Of a stretch of DNA of 64,000 nt, positions 31,522-41,563 are shown piece by piece. This stretch comes from Richelia intracellularis HH01 (GTDB lineage Bacteria > Cyanobacteriota > Cyanobacteriia > Cyanobacteriales > Nostocaceae). The DNA lies in contig NZ_CAIY01000044.1 in assembly GCF_000350105.1 (NCBI RefSeq), positions 124,001 through 188,000 on the forward strand, written 5' to 3'. Under the pieces are notes generated by a model, which was not told where the DNA came from, did not search any database, and saw only the letters and a program-made list of their open reading frames with translations. A program made the translations under genes and the position numbers. The stretch's first letter is position 1. Each line of letters starts with the position of its first letter.

Positions 31522-32343
31522 ATGACTAGGAATTTGCCTCAACTTAATTCAGTTTCTCCTAGACCAAAGGTGATTATTTCTACTTGCATACTTCATCTCG
31601 CAGTACTGTTAGTATTCCTACCCCACACCTTTAGTTGGAATTCTGTCTGTATAGCAGTATTTTTACATTGGATTACTATTGGTCTGGGAATTTCTTTTGG
31701 GTTTCACCGTCTGGCCACCCATCAAAGTTTGCAAGCTCCCAAATGGCTAGAATATTTCTTAATTTTGTGTGGGACCCTAGCTCTCCAGGGAGGAGTGCTT
31801 GGCTGGGTAGGATATCATAGAGCTCACCATTTATATTCCGATCAGGAAAAAGACCCACACAACTCTAATCAGGGCTTTTGGTGGAGTCACATCAACTGGT
31901 TAATGCACTCTGTACCTACTAGAAAGGAAATACCCAGACTAACAAAAGACATTGCCAAAGATCCCTTTTATCGTTTTTGTCACGAATATTATATTGAGTT
32001 ACAGCTATTTTTAGCAATTATTTTGTATTTATTGGGTGGTTCGTCCTTTGTTATTTGGGGGATATTTGTACGTTTGTTTGTAGGAACTCACTCTACCATG
32101 TTCGTCAATAGTGCTTGTCACATGGTAGGCTACCGTAGCTATGATTCGGAAGACTGCTCAACTAACTGTTGGTGGGTCGCTCTACTAACTTTTGGGGAGG
32201 GTTGGCACAATAATCATCATGCATTCCAATATTCAGCACGTCATGGTTTAGAATGGTGGGAAATTGATGTTACCTGGATAACCATTAGACTCCTACAGTC
32301 ACTAGGTTTAGTCACTAATGTCAAGACTACACAACGAGAATAA
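31522..32343 (+). CDS. desC: Acyl-lipid delta-9 desaturase (DesC type)
   Basis: 273 residues with the three histidine boxes of membrane fatty acid desaturases: HRLATH (62-67), HRAHH (99-103) and HNNHH (229-233). Hydrophobic stretches at about 18-60, 76-97 and 160-190 supply the membrane helices. It introduces the first double bond at C9 of lipid-bound stearoyl or palmitoyl chains using ferredoxin and O2. The exact subtype (DesC1 at sn-1 or DesC2 at sn-2) cannot be decided here. No other des gene is adjacent. Confidence 0.92.
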   Translation: MTRNLPQLNSVSPRPKVIISTCILHLAVLLVFLPHTFSWNSVCIAVFLHWITIGLGISFGFHRLATHQSLQAPKWLEYFLILCGTLALQGGVLGWVGYHRAHHLYSDQEKDPHNSNQGFWWSHINWLMHSVPTRKEIPRLTKDIAKDPFYRFCHEYYIELQLFLAIILYLLGGSSFVIWGIFVRLFVGTHSTMFVNSACHMVGYRSYDSEDCSTNCWWVALLTFGEGWHNNHHAFQYSARHGLEWWEIDVTWITIRLLQSLGLVTNVKTTQRE

Positions 32344-32937
32344 ATTACCATAGCTTACTAAAATTACCAAGATTAAATGAAGGAATTGTAGCTGAAGCTA
32401 AAGAACAAATGAAAAAAAATGATGAACCCATAAAGCTGATATGGAAAGACCCCACCAGCATTTCAAGTTCATACAAGGAGGGGAATCTAACAGCTATTAA
32501 TCTAGGTTAGCTTAAACATATATTTTAGCAGACAAAAAATACCATTGTCATTGTAGGTTGTTTAACACGGCCAAATTTTATAATTTCATAAACCTAATAA
32601 GTAGACTTGTTTAGATATAGATAAAACTTCTGTTTACAGGAAAGTAAGACAAGATTTAGATCAGGCCTCTTAACTATACCTTAATCAATTTGACAGTTAG
32701 AAAAATCCACCTCAAAAATCAATGCAATTAAGTCTGATATTTCAATTTGAGACTTTGAGAGGATCCCTTCTGTAAAACTCACCAAATTCTGTAAGTATAG
32801 CTGATATCGGGTTGATGGGATTATATAGGCTTATATAACCCCACAAGTAACTAATGGTTCGAAGCAAACATATTAGATTAGACATGTCCTCAGGTATCAG
32901 AAAAGTAGGGGCTGTTAATGGCAATCCGATACAAAAT
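32344..32937. other. Convergent intergenic region with possible remnant
   Basis: 594 bases between desC and ssb. One frame overlapping the desC stop stays open from 32343 to 32510 with protein-like composition (LPRLNEGIVAEAKEQMKKND) but has no clear start. A 60-codon leftward open frame at 32742-32924 follows ssb by 13 bases; neither is recognised. Confidence 0.45.
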
Positions 32938-33561
32938 TTAGGGTTTAAACTTCTCTATTCCTTGGCAGTAATCATTAATTTCTAAATCTACCAAGTCAAA
33001 AATCTCATGGCTCCAAGTACTAAAGGAGTAAATAGGACGAAGGAATGGAATATCATCCATATCTGATTCCTCCTTTGTAGTTGGTGCTGAATAAGATTGT
33101 AACGGCGTATTAGTGGATAAGGGTTGATTCCAATCTTGATAGTTTGATGTAGTCATACCATCTACGACAGATGTGGGAATTGGCAAAGGTGAGTTGTGTT
33201 CATTACCCTTGCTAGAGTCAGATAAGGAAGAGATAGAGGATGATGAAAGGGTATTAACCATATTCCCAAAAGAGTGAATTTTTTGAATTGTCAATTCTGC
33301 TCTTTTTTCCTTAAATCCTTCTCGACGTTCGATAGTATTGATACTTAGGCGTCCTTCGATAATGGTGTGATCACCTAGATGATAATTTTGTTGAATTTCT
33401 CTTGCTAATTTTCCCCAACTAACTACTTTTAGAGTAGCCGGAGGATCATTTTCTCTTATCCCTGGAAATTGCACTAACATTTCCGTGACTTCTAAGTTGT
33501 CCGACGTATAACGCAACTGCGGTTCTTGAATTATATCTACTAGTAAAATACAACTATTCAT
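32938..33561 (-). CDS. ssb: Single-stranded DNA-binding protein (cyanobacterial Ycf41/Slr1034 type)
   Basis: 207 residues. The N-terminal OB-fold (1-97) has the family pattern EPQLRYTSDNLEVTEMLVQFP, ATLKVVSWGKLA and GRLSINTIERREGFKEKRAEL. A Ser/Pro-rich linker (104-165) leads to DMDDIPF (167-173), the acidic tip that recruits partner proteins. In the SSBs I know this tip is the very C-terminus; here 34 further residues follow (LRPIYSFSTWS... to KFKP). A good ribosome-binding site (ggag, 7 bases upstream) supports the start. It binds ssDNA in replication and repair. Confidence 0.88.
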   Translation of the reverse strand: MNSCILLVDIIQEPQLRYTSDNLEVTEMLVQFPGIRENDPPATLKVVSWGKLAREIQQNYHLGDHTIIEGRLSINTIERREGFKEKRAELTIQKIHSFGNMVNTLSSSSISSLSDSSKGNEHNSPLPIPTSVVDGMTTSNYQDWNQPLSTNTPLQSYSAPTTKEESDMDDIPFLRPIYSFSTWSHEIFDLVDLEINDYCQGIEKFKP

Positions 33562-34187
33562 TATAATACTCCAGTTATGGGTTAAGAGTTTACCCTCATT
33601 AATTATTGTTTTATTTACTTGACCCTTGCCTGCACGATTTCCTGTGTTTCCTTGTTCCCTATTTATTAGGTTAGCTTTGCAGCATATGCATTCAAAATAA
33701 GCTATACTTATTTATTAATTGCGCTAGGATTATTACTCTAATGTGGAATGACTATTTATGAATGCATATAATATTTACAGTTAATTTACAATCAATAATA
33801 AACATATTAAAGCCGATTATTTTTTATCAGACAAGATAATACCTAATAAATAGAATAATAACAGCTAAAGTTTCCCAGGAGCAGATGTGGGCATAAAAAC
33901 AAAAAATGCCTGGGAGTCTAACATGTGAACTCCACCCTTATGATTGGTAATCTTGATGATCTCAGTGAATTTGACTTCTACTAATTTAATCCTTTGTAGG
34001 AGTATAATTAATCTTAACCTTTATTATTCCTTGATCAATCTGCACAACAGTCTTAAAGTCTAAAATCATGGTGCTTCTTCTAGACTTTTAATGATTATCA
34101 ATAAAACGGCAAGTAATTTGTGCTTAACAGCAATTATAACAACCGTCTTAAAATATGCAACTATCCAGATAATAATGTTTCTACAGG

Positions 34188-34212
34188 ATTTATTGGTGTA
34201 CCACCAATAAAT
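34188..34212. repeat. 11-bp perfect inverted repeat with 3-nt loop
   Basis: Arms 34188-34198 and 34202-34212, a few Ts follow on the + strand. No gene ends nearby, so a terminator role would need an unseen transcript. Confidence 0.6.
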
Positions 34213-35196
34213 TTTATACCAGCGTAATCCCAAGCACATTGATCCATTATCAATGGTAAATTTCGACTTATATTGCCCAAAATAATGGGAGAATATATTG
34301 TAAAAATCTAGTGGTGTAAAAACTACATTATGTATTTATATAGGAGACTTAATTTTAAGCATACCTGCTAATAAAAATCTCCCCCCCTATAAATAGAATT
34401 TCTGAGTAACTTATGTAGCAATACTGAATTAGCAGCGAAGAGACTCATGAATGCTAGCTGTCAGTACAAAATTTTGGCTAAACACACAGTACAGTTTAGA
34501 AATCCCCCATAATTAGTATGATTATGAAAATACTTATGATTTTGATTCCAGAAGAAATCTAATTTTTAGGTTGGAAGTATAACTAGTAATTTATCCCGAA
34601 ACTCTTCTATACAAAACATCCAAGGAAAAACTTTCATTAGTAATACTTATTATTATGAACTAACAATCCATATAAAACATTCTCAGTAGGAAGAATTATC
34701 ATAAGGATGTTGCTATCAGCTAGGGATCAATAATAAATTATATACTTGACATAACCAAGGGTATCATAGATTCAACGCACATGCATTTTTATGGAGATAT
34801 AACTATTAAAAGCAATATTTTAACAAGTAATACATTTTTATCCTACTATTATCTTACCAAACTGGAGTTATTTTATTAACTAAGTTGATTAAAGTCATTG
34901 TTCCGTAAAAATTATAACAGTCTTCAGAAGAATTACCGTGAATTCATTACCAAGAGGCAATTATATTTTTGTAAGACTTATTAAAAAATTTTTCTTAGTA
35001 ATGATTGACTCAAAACAGATAAAAATACAAATAACTAAGTATCCATTAGACATTTCAATTTTTATGTATTTTGATATTTATCTTTCAAACTATAACTACT
35101 TATAAACTTACTTGAAAGTAGCCTAAAAATAGGCATGGTGTATGCTCTATCTGTTCTGAATATCTCCATGAATTTGAAAATCTTGATACTAAATTT

Positions 35197-35214
35197 ATAC
35201 TATATAAATAGTAT
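35197..35214. promoter_or_regulatory. Small palindrome just before the dam start
   Basis: atactat/atagtat arms around a 4-nt centre, 11 bases before the ATG at 35225. Possible operator, or chance in AT-rich DNA. Confidence 0.25.
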
Positions 35215-35224
35215 GGAATTATAG

Positions 35225-36121
35225 ATGATGATAAAACCTTTTTTAAAGTGGGCTGGCGGAAAGAATAAATTATTATCACAAATAAGCCACTTTTTTCCAC
35301 CAGAATTAGAAAATGGCGGAATTAAAACTTATATTGAACCTTTTGTTGGTGGTGGGGCTATATTTTTACATTTGGCAAGTTCGTACCAAACAATCGAAAG
35401 GCTTTTCATCTCTGATATTAACCCAGAATTATACATAGCATATAAAACTATTCAAAATCACGTGGATGAATTGATAGCAATGCTATCAAGTATTGAAAAT
35501 CAATACTTGTCCCTATCAGAAATAGGACGCAAAGATTATTTTTATCAATTACGCCGGCAATTTAATCAATGCAGAAATAATGTAGATTTACATTATCAAA
35601 ACCATAAATGGATAGAAAGAACAGCACAACTTATTTTCCTGAACCAAACCTGTTTTAATGGGTTATTTAGAGTAAATTCTAAAGGTGAATTTAATGTACC
35701 GATGGGTAAGTATAGTCAGCCCAGGATATGCAATGCAGAAAATCTTTGCTCAGTTTCTCTGATTCTAGAAAATACTTTTATTTATCAAGGAGATTTTAGT
35801 ATGTGTGAAAAATTTGTTGACAATCATACTTTTATTTATTTAGACCCACCTTATAAACCAATCAGTAAAACTTCCAATTTCACATCCTACTCACAACATA
35901 AATTCGATGATTTAGAACAACTAAGATTAAGAGACTTTTTTAAATTGATAGATTCCAAGAATTCTAAACTACTTTTAAGCAATTCAGAATTTAACAATTA
36001 CAGTTTTTTTTCAAATGCATACAGCAATTATCGAATTGAAAGGATTAGGGCAAATCGCACTATAAATAGCAATATTTCTAAACGTAATACAGTCAATGAA
36101 ATACTTATAATGAATTATTAA
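35225..36121 (+). CDS. DNA adenine methyltransferase, Dam/DpnM family (GATC)
   Basis: 298 residues. AdoMet-binding motifs KWAGGK (8-13) and EPFVGGGAIFLHLAS (38-52), catalytic DPPY (207-210), and the family's LNQTCFNGLFRVNSKGEFNVP block. It aligns from memory with DpnM and E. coli Dam, so N6-adenine methylation of GATC is expected. Heterocystous cyanobacteria carry a solitary Dam-like enzyme (DmtA in Anabaena), which this may be. No restriction endonuclease or other modification gene lies in the gaps of 585 and 1663 bases around it, so it looks solitary. Start is ATG at 35225 or the next codon. Confidence 0.93.
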   Translation: MMIKPFLKWAGGKNKLLSQISHFFPPELENGGIKTYIEPFVGGGAIFLHLASSYQTIERLFISDINPELYIAYKTIQNHVDELIAMLSSIENQYLSLSEIGRKDYFYQLRRQFNQCRNNVDLHYQNHKWIERTAQLIFLNQTCFNGLFRVNSKGEFNVPMGKYSQPRICNAENLCSVSLILENTFIYQGDFSMCEKFVDNHTFIYLDPPYKPISKTSNFTSYSQHKFDDLEQLRLRDFFKLIDSKNSKLLLSNSEFNNYSFFSNAYSNYRIERIRANRTINSNISKRNTVNEILIMNY

Positions 36122-36706
36122 TTATATGAGGTTTAATCATCATAATAAAATATACAATTTTATATCTCTACTCTAGAGTATACGCTTAAAATTATTCAGG
36201 AAATTAAATTACGTTGACTTACATCGTTTATTCCATTAAAGTATGGAAATAATTAATATACAAAAGTAATACAACCACATAATATTTTCGGGTAACATAA
36301 TTCCTTGATTTTATCCAAATTTAAAAAGTTGTTACACTATATTTACAGCATCATAAGGTTAATTGCCCGGAGAAATAATCTGGGCATATGGTTACTAAGG
36401 AATATTAATCCTAATGATTATTAAATGTTTCTAGAAATTACTTACTGCCTTTAGACATATCACTTTTAACTACCCTGATTAAGACATACAAAGCTGCTAG
36501 TATCACTTCAAATTTTCTTGCACAGTATTAGTAGATACTCGTCAATAAATTTTTCTACTAGACTTCCGATATTCTCTCTAAAAACCTATCTTACTTATGT
36601 TATAGTTCATAATATTTTGGTATTGATAACTAAATAATATATAAGTTTCATCCTACTCCAAAAATCAGGGGTTATTTTATAGAAGTAGTAAATATTACTT
36701 TTGATT
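36122..36706. other. Convergent intergenic region
   Basis: 585 bases between the dam-like gene and the leftward DUF2085 gene; nothing identified. Confidence 0.5.
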
Positions 36707-37210
36707 TCAGGTAGGGTGATTACTATGTAAAATTGGCATAGTAAATAAACCCCAAGCCAAACCTGTAATTAATCCAAAGGGTGTAACTATATAATTATTA
36801 AATTTCCATAAATGTAAAGTTTGAGCTGCAAGCTCTATAGGGTAATTCATCATTAGCAAAGTAGTTATTGCAACCCCATTCCAATGATATTGAGCTAGCC
36901 AGTAAAAGCCCTTACCACCAGTGAATGTGTATAAGAGTCGAGCCATCGATAGTCCCGTAATTGTTCCATAACAACGCATACATACAGCCATGATGAATGG
37001 TGATTTTAATTCTATTCCCATATGTGGTTGAGGACAGACATGATGACCCATCCAGTAAATTATCTGCGCAATAGCAGATAATATTGGCGAACTAGATGCT
37101 GCAAAAAAAGGAGCTATAATCGGACCTGTTAACATTCCCATGAGAATAAGATCGGCAATAAGACTATTCCAGTAAGCTGATGGTTTTCTAACTCCTGCTG
37201 AATCTTGCAC
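36707..37210 (-). CDS. DUF2085 family membrane protein
   Basis: 167 residues, with three or four hydrophobic segments (about 17-40, 76-92, 106-124 and 139-158). The family motif is present: HHVCPQPHMGIELKSPFIMAVCMRCYGTITG, given here as HHVCPQP plus CMRCYG, with paired cysteines that may bind metal. Function unknown. Isolated, upstream gap divergent with dacB. Confidence 0.8.
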   Translation of the reverse strand: MQDSAGVRKPSAYWNSLIADLILMGMLTGPIIAPFFAASSSPILSAIAQIIYWMGHHVCPQPHMGIELKSPFIMAVCMRCYGTITGLSMARLLYTFTGGKGFYWLAQYHWNGVAITTLLMMNYPIELAAQTLHLWKFNNYIVTPFGLITGLAWGLFTMPILHSNHPT

Positions 37211-37548
37211 AGTTAACTGTCTCCCAATATTTCTCTCAAGCTTAGAATAACACTATAAACTTTCAGTTCATAAAATGAATATATCTGGAAATTATGGTTT
37301 AATCATAAAGTTTATTAAAATAGGGCAACAACCTAGTATAAATATTTATCCCTTATAAGAGTTGTTTAACATCTTTCTTAATTTAACTACTCTCACTTTT
37401 TAAAATAAATTCAAAGTAAATAGGATAATCAATCTACAAAAAGCAATTTTCATCACCACCTAAATCTGATTGAATAGGTCTATTTTATAAGAGGTAGAGA
37501 TTGCTGATTGGAAGTGGTACGAGATAATAATTGATACTGGAAAAATAA
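37211..37548. other. Divergent intergenic region
   Basis: 338 bases between DUF2085 and dacB; must hold both promoters, none placed. Confidence 0.5.
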
Positions 37549-39012
37549 ATGAATTACTTACTACCTCATAAGATTTTTCAAGGCTTATTTATAATTTTGT
37601 TGTCAACCTATGTAAGTTTGCATCACAAAGAATCTGCTATGGCAAAAATCTCAATGGATAAAATGCTCTGTAGTAGTCAATTAATTAGTGCAGTGGATGC
37701 CATAGTTAATAGGCCTACTTTTAATAGGGTTAATTGGGGAATATTGATAACTAGTCAAGATACACAAAAAATCCTTTATATCCGTAATGCAGAAAAATAT
37801 TTTGTTCCTGCTTCTAATACAAAATTACTCACTACTGCCGCAGCATTACAAGTATTAGGAGCGGATTTTCAAATTCGCACCTCTATATACCAAGATGGAG
37901 AAGGAATTTTTCGGGTAGTAGGTAGGGGTGACCCCAGTTTAAAGGATACTCAGTTAAAAAGTTTAGCCCAACAGTTACGTAAAAAAGGTATTAATCAAAT
38001 TAAACAATTAATTGTTGATGATAGCTATTTTCAAGGAAAAATGGTTCATCCTAGTTGGATGTGGGAAGATTTACAGTATTATTATGGTGCACCGATTAAT
38101 AGCCTGATTATAAATGGGAATTCCACGATAGTTAGGTTATTTCCTCAAACTATTGGCAAACGATTGCGTATAATATGGGATAAACCATTAGAAGCATACT
38201 ACTGGAAGATAGAAAATAATACTGTTACTACTGAAAAAGAAAAACCTGGTTTTGTCAAAGTTACTCGGGATTTAAAAGGACCAATATTAAAAATTGAGGG
38301 TCAATTAGCTACTAATGATAAACCCAAGATAACTGTCATTGCAGTTTTTGATCCCATTGAACATTTTACCCGACGTTTGCTTTTAAGTCTTTTAAGATCA
38401 GGAGTGTATGTTAACCGGGTATTTTTTGGCTCTAATAATAAAAATAATTTAGAGGTTGCAGCAGTCAAATCTCCTGAATTATCTAAGTTGATAGCAGAAG
38501 TTAATACTAGTAGTAATAATTTGTTTGCAGAAGCTTTACTGAAAACCTTAGGCAGTCAGAGTAAGAACAATAATCGACAAGATACAGCCAAACTGGGGTT
38601 AAAAGTTTTGCAAAAAAACCTACAGAAATTAGGAGTTACTCCCCAAAGCTACAAAATAGTAGATGGTTCAGGACTTTCTCACAAAAACCTGATTAGTCCT
38701 GAAGCCTTAGTTCAAACCCTGCAAGGAATGACGAGATCACCTCAATTCAAAGTTTTTCGTGCTTCTCTTCCCATTGCAGGTGTAAGTGGAACCTTAAAAA
38801 GACGATTTAAAGACACACCTGCAATGGGAATCGTACAAGCAAAGACAGGTACATTGAGTGGGGTGGTTACCCTATCAGGATATGTTAAACCCCCACACTA
38901 CAGCCCAATTATTTTTAGTATTATGGCTAATCAAACCGGAAAAAGAACTTCATTAATGAGAAAGGCTATAGATGATATTGTGATTTTATTAACTCAGTTG
39001 AAACGTTGTTAA
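37549..39012 (+). CDS. dacB: D-alanyl-D-alanine carboxypeptidase/endopeptidase (PBP4, S13)
   Basis: 487 residues. An N-terminal hydrophobic segment (~9-25) targets it to the periplasm. The three penicillin-binding motifs are intact: SNTK (Ser89-Lys92), SSN (321-323) and KTG (432-434). Between the first two lies the S13-specific insertion (about 120-300: VVGRGDPSL, VDDSYF, GAPINSLIING). It trims or cuts peptidoglycan cross-links during growth and septation. Start at 37549 gives the signal segment; Met31 would remove it and is less likely. Confidence 0.92.
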   Translation: MNYLLPHKIFQGLFIILLSTYVSLHHKESAMAKISMDKMLCSSQLISAVDAIVNRPTFNRVNWGILITSQDTQKILYIRNAEKYFVPASNTKLLTTAAALQVLGADFQIRTSIYQDGEGIFRVVGRGDPSLKDTQLKSLAQQLRKKGINQIKQLIVDDSYFQGKMVHPSWMWEDLQYYYGAPINSLIINGNSTIVRLFPQTIGKRLRIIWDKPLEAYYWKIENNTVTTEKEKPGFVKVTRDLKGPILKIEGQLATNDKPKITVIAVFDPIEHFTRRLLLSLLRSGVYVNRVFFGSNNKNNLEVAAVKSPELSKLIAEVNTSSNNLFAEALLKTLGSQSKNNNRQDTAKLGLKVLQKNLQKLGVTPQSYKIVDGSGLSHKNLISPEALVQTLQGMTRSPQFKVFRASLPIAGVSGTLKRRFKDTPAMGIVQAKTGTLSGVVTLSGYVKPPHYSPIIFSIMANQTGKRTSLMRKAIDDIVILLTQLKRC

Positions 39013-39693
39013 CAAATGGGTATTACTAGTTTAATTACGAAAAATTAGGATAACTATTAATATTCCAGTACTGTTTGACTATAATTTCTATCGTGGAATA
39101 ATAAATTATGCTTCATAAATAATATTTCAATATATTATTGAACATCAGTATCAATAATACTATTCATAATTTTTATATTTAACTAATTTCCTAACAGAAT
39201 TAACTAATACTTATATTTTCTGTGAAAATTTGATAATTTTATTTTATTTACTCTTATAGATCATGGTATTTATTAATTTTAAGATTTCTAGGAATTTCAT
39301 ATTTAAATTCTTGTTCCCTATTATATATGATAAGCAGACTTCTCTTAATAGGTATTTTTCCTAATCTAATGGCTTATAAATATTCGATAAAATACTAAAG
39401 TATAGGTAGATTTAATGATTAGAAATTTATCGGCATGAATTAGAAACTCGAGTATTTTGTTTTGCTAATATGGAATTTTACTTTCTCTGAAAACAACTGA
39501 ACCACTATATTATCATCTGTCCTGTGGAATTTTTGAGTTAAAAATAATTTCAATAAGGATAATACCAATAAAGTTGTAGTAAAGAATACATTTAACAACT
39601 GCTAAATATATTCTTTACTACAACTTTAAGAATAAACTTCCGGCACAATAGAGACAGAAATAAGTCCAGATTATTTGTGCTCGGAGATGACTA
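39013..39693. other. Intergenic region upstream of flavodiiron pair
   Basis: 681 bases of AT-rich DNA with a long inverted repeat (39569-39628) just before the flavodiiron gene. Nothing else identified. Confidence 0.5.
39569..39628. repeat. 26-bp inverted repeat immediately upstream of flavodiiron gene
   Basis: Arms 39569-39594 and 39603-39628 pair with a single mismatch around an 8-nt loop, ending 65 bases before the ATG. It could be a 5'-leader hairpin, an attenuator or the terminator of an upstream transcript; only weakly T-rich after it. Confidence 0.75.
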
Positions 39694-41412
39694 ATGGTTG
39701 CGCTCTCAGAGAACGCCCAGCGTCGTTTAACTATCCAAACTGTCGAAATTGCAACCAATACAACGGCAATTCGCTCTTTGGATTGGGACCGCGATCGCTT
39801 TGATATAGAATTTGGATTACAAAATGGTACAACCTACAATTCATATTTAATTAAGGGTGAGAAAACTGTTCTGGTAGATACTTCCCATCAGAAGTTTCGG
39901 GATTTATACTTAAATGCTCTAAAAAGTTTAGTTAATCTTAAAGCAATTGACTATATTATTGTCAGCCATACAGAACCAGATCATAGTGGTGTAATTGAAG
40001 ACGTTCTCCAGTTGGCTCCTAGAGCAACTGTATTAGCCTCTAAAATAGCCCTGCAATTTTTGGATAACTTAGTTCATGATCCTTTTTCCAAGCGGATTGT
40101 CAAAAGTGGTGATCGTATTAATATTGGGAAAGGGCATGAAATAGAATTCGTCAGTGCACCAAACTTACATTGGCCTGATACTATTTTTAGTTATGATCAC
40201 CAGACACAGGTACTCTACACTTGTGATGCATTTGGTATGCACTACTGTAGTGAGGATACTTTTGATAAAGATCTAGAAGCAATTGAAGCAGATTTTCGCT
40301 TTTACTATGATTGCTTAATGGGACCAAATGCCCGTTCTTTGATAAATGCAATGAAGAAAATGGGCCAATTAGGAGATATTAAGATCATTGCCAATGGTCA
40401 TGGCCCCCTGCTATACCACCATCTTGATATATGGCGAGAATTCTACAGGAGTTGGAGTCAAAAGCAAGCTAAAAAAGAAACTACTGTTGGTGTATTTTAT
40501 GTTGTTGGTTATGGATATAGTGACCGCTTGGCACAATCAATTTCACGTGGAATTCAAAAAAGTGAGGTGAATGTAGAATTTATCGATATTGCCACCACAT
40601 GTGTTCAGGAAGTAAATGAGTTAGCATTGCGTTCTGCTGGAATTGTTATTGGTATGCCCTCATCAGATAATGCAACAGCTAATGCAGCAATTAGCTCCTT
40701 ACTTGCTGTTATTAATAATCATCAGTTTGTTGGGTTTTTTGAGTCTTTTGGTGGGGATGATGAGCCAATTTCTCCCCTACGTAAGAAATTCATTGATCTT
40801 GGTGTCAAAGAGGCCTTCCCAGCAATTAAGGTAAAATATACACCCAATGACTCTCTGTTCCGAGAATTGGAAGAATGCGGCACCGATATGGGGCAGTTGA
40901 TTGTACGTGCCCGTAATATCAAGCAAATTAAGTCCATTGATGTAAATCTGGAAAAAGCCCTAGGTCGTATTAGTAATGGAATTTACATTCTTACTATTGC
41001 TAAAAATGGATCTCAAACGGGAATGTTAGTGTCTTGGGTTGCTCAAGCTAGTTTACAACCTTTAGGCTTTACAGTTGCTATAGCTAAGGTACGAGTGATC
41101 GAGTCAATGTTGCAAATTGGCGATCACTTTGTTCTGAATGTTTTAGAAGAAGGTAATTACAAAGACCTAAAAAGGCATTTCCTCAAGCGTTTACTTCCTG
41201 GTTATGATCGCTTTGCAAACATCAATACTCAAACTGCACAAAATGGCTCTCCTATTCTCACCAGTGCCCTAGCATATATGGAATGTAAAGTGATAAACAT
41301 CATGGAATGTAGCGACCATTTTATCATGTACTGTTCTGTCGAAAATGGTCGAGTTTCCAAGCCAGAAGGAATTACTGCTGTCCGTCATCGCAAAGTCGGT
41401 AACTATTATTAA
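39694..41412 (+). CDS. flv3: A-type flavodiiron protein, canonical-ligand (Flv3/Flv4-like)
   Basis: 572 residues in the cyanobacterial three-domain layout: beta-lactamase-like diiron domain (~30-260), flavodoxin FMN domain (~265-410, VGVFYVVGYGYSDRLAQ) and flavin-reductase domain (~425-572). It reduces O2 to water with electrons from photosystem I, a photoprotective (Mehler-like) sink. The diiron motif is complete (His92-x-Glu94-x-Asp96-His97 in SHTEPDHSG, then LHWPDT, CDAFGMH and NGHGPL), so this is the active-ligand class. A class with altered ligands follows 151 bases downstream, presumably its heterodimer partner. Flv3 rather than Flv4 is a preference, since the small gene between flv4 and flv2 is absent. 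Confidence 0.9.
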   Translation: MVALSENAQRRLTIQTVEIATNTTAIRSLDWDRDRFDIEFGLQNGTTYNSYLIKGEKTVLVDTSHQKFRDLYLNALKSLVNLKAIDYIIVSHTEPDHSGVIEDVLQLAPRATVLASKIALQFLDNLVHDPFSKRIVKSGDRINIGKGHEIEFVSAPNLHWPDTIFSYDHQTQVLYTCDAFGMHYCSEDTFDKDLEAIEADFRFYYDCLMGPNARSLINAMKKMGQLGDIKIIANGHGPLLYHHLDIWREFYRSWSQKQAKKETTVGVFYVVGYGYSDRLAQSISRGIQKSEVNVEFIDIATTCVQEVNELALRSAGIVIGMPSSDNATANAAISSLLAVINNHQFVGFFESFGGDDEPISPLRKKFIDLGVKEAFPAIKVKYTPNDSLFRELEECGTDMGQLIVRARNIKQIKSIDVNLEKALGRISNGIYILTIAKNGSQTGMLVSWVAQASLQPLGFTVAIAKVRVIESMLQIGDHFVLNVLEEGNYKDLKRHFLKRLLPGYDRFANINTQTAQNGSPILTSALAYMECKVINIMECSDHFIMYCSVENGRVSKPEGITAVRHRKVGNYY

Positions 41413-41563
41413 ATTCAGATGGGAATGGTAAATTGGCAGTGGTTAGTGAATAAGGGTTAAAGGTTGATATTTATTTTTCCCTTCTCCTTCCATCTTTTCC
41501 TTTTACCTTCCCTTATCTCATCATTTTATTCTGCTATTTTTCTATTCTCAACTTGAAATTATT

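Larger units (their letters stand above)
33562..35224. other. Long AT-rich divergent region
   Basis: 1663 bases between ssb and the Dam-like gene. It contains a hairpin (34188-34212), a palindrome close to the dam start (35197-35214), and a leftward open stretch at 33865-34020 with protein-like composition but no start or known similarity. Confidence 0.5.

Noticed and set aside
32742-32924. 60-codon leftward open frame 13 bases after ssb
   Set aside because: No ribosome-binding site, no known similarity, length within chance for AT-rich DNA.
33865-34020. Leftward open frame ending HMLDSQAFFVFMPTSAPGKL in the ssb-dam gap
   Set aside because: No start within the frame and no recognisable similarity; a proposed frameshift to an upstream ATG at 34069 is not needed to explain the open stretch.
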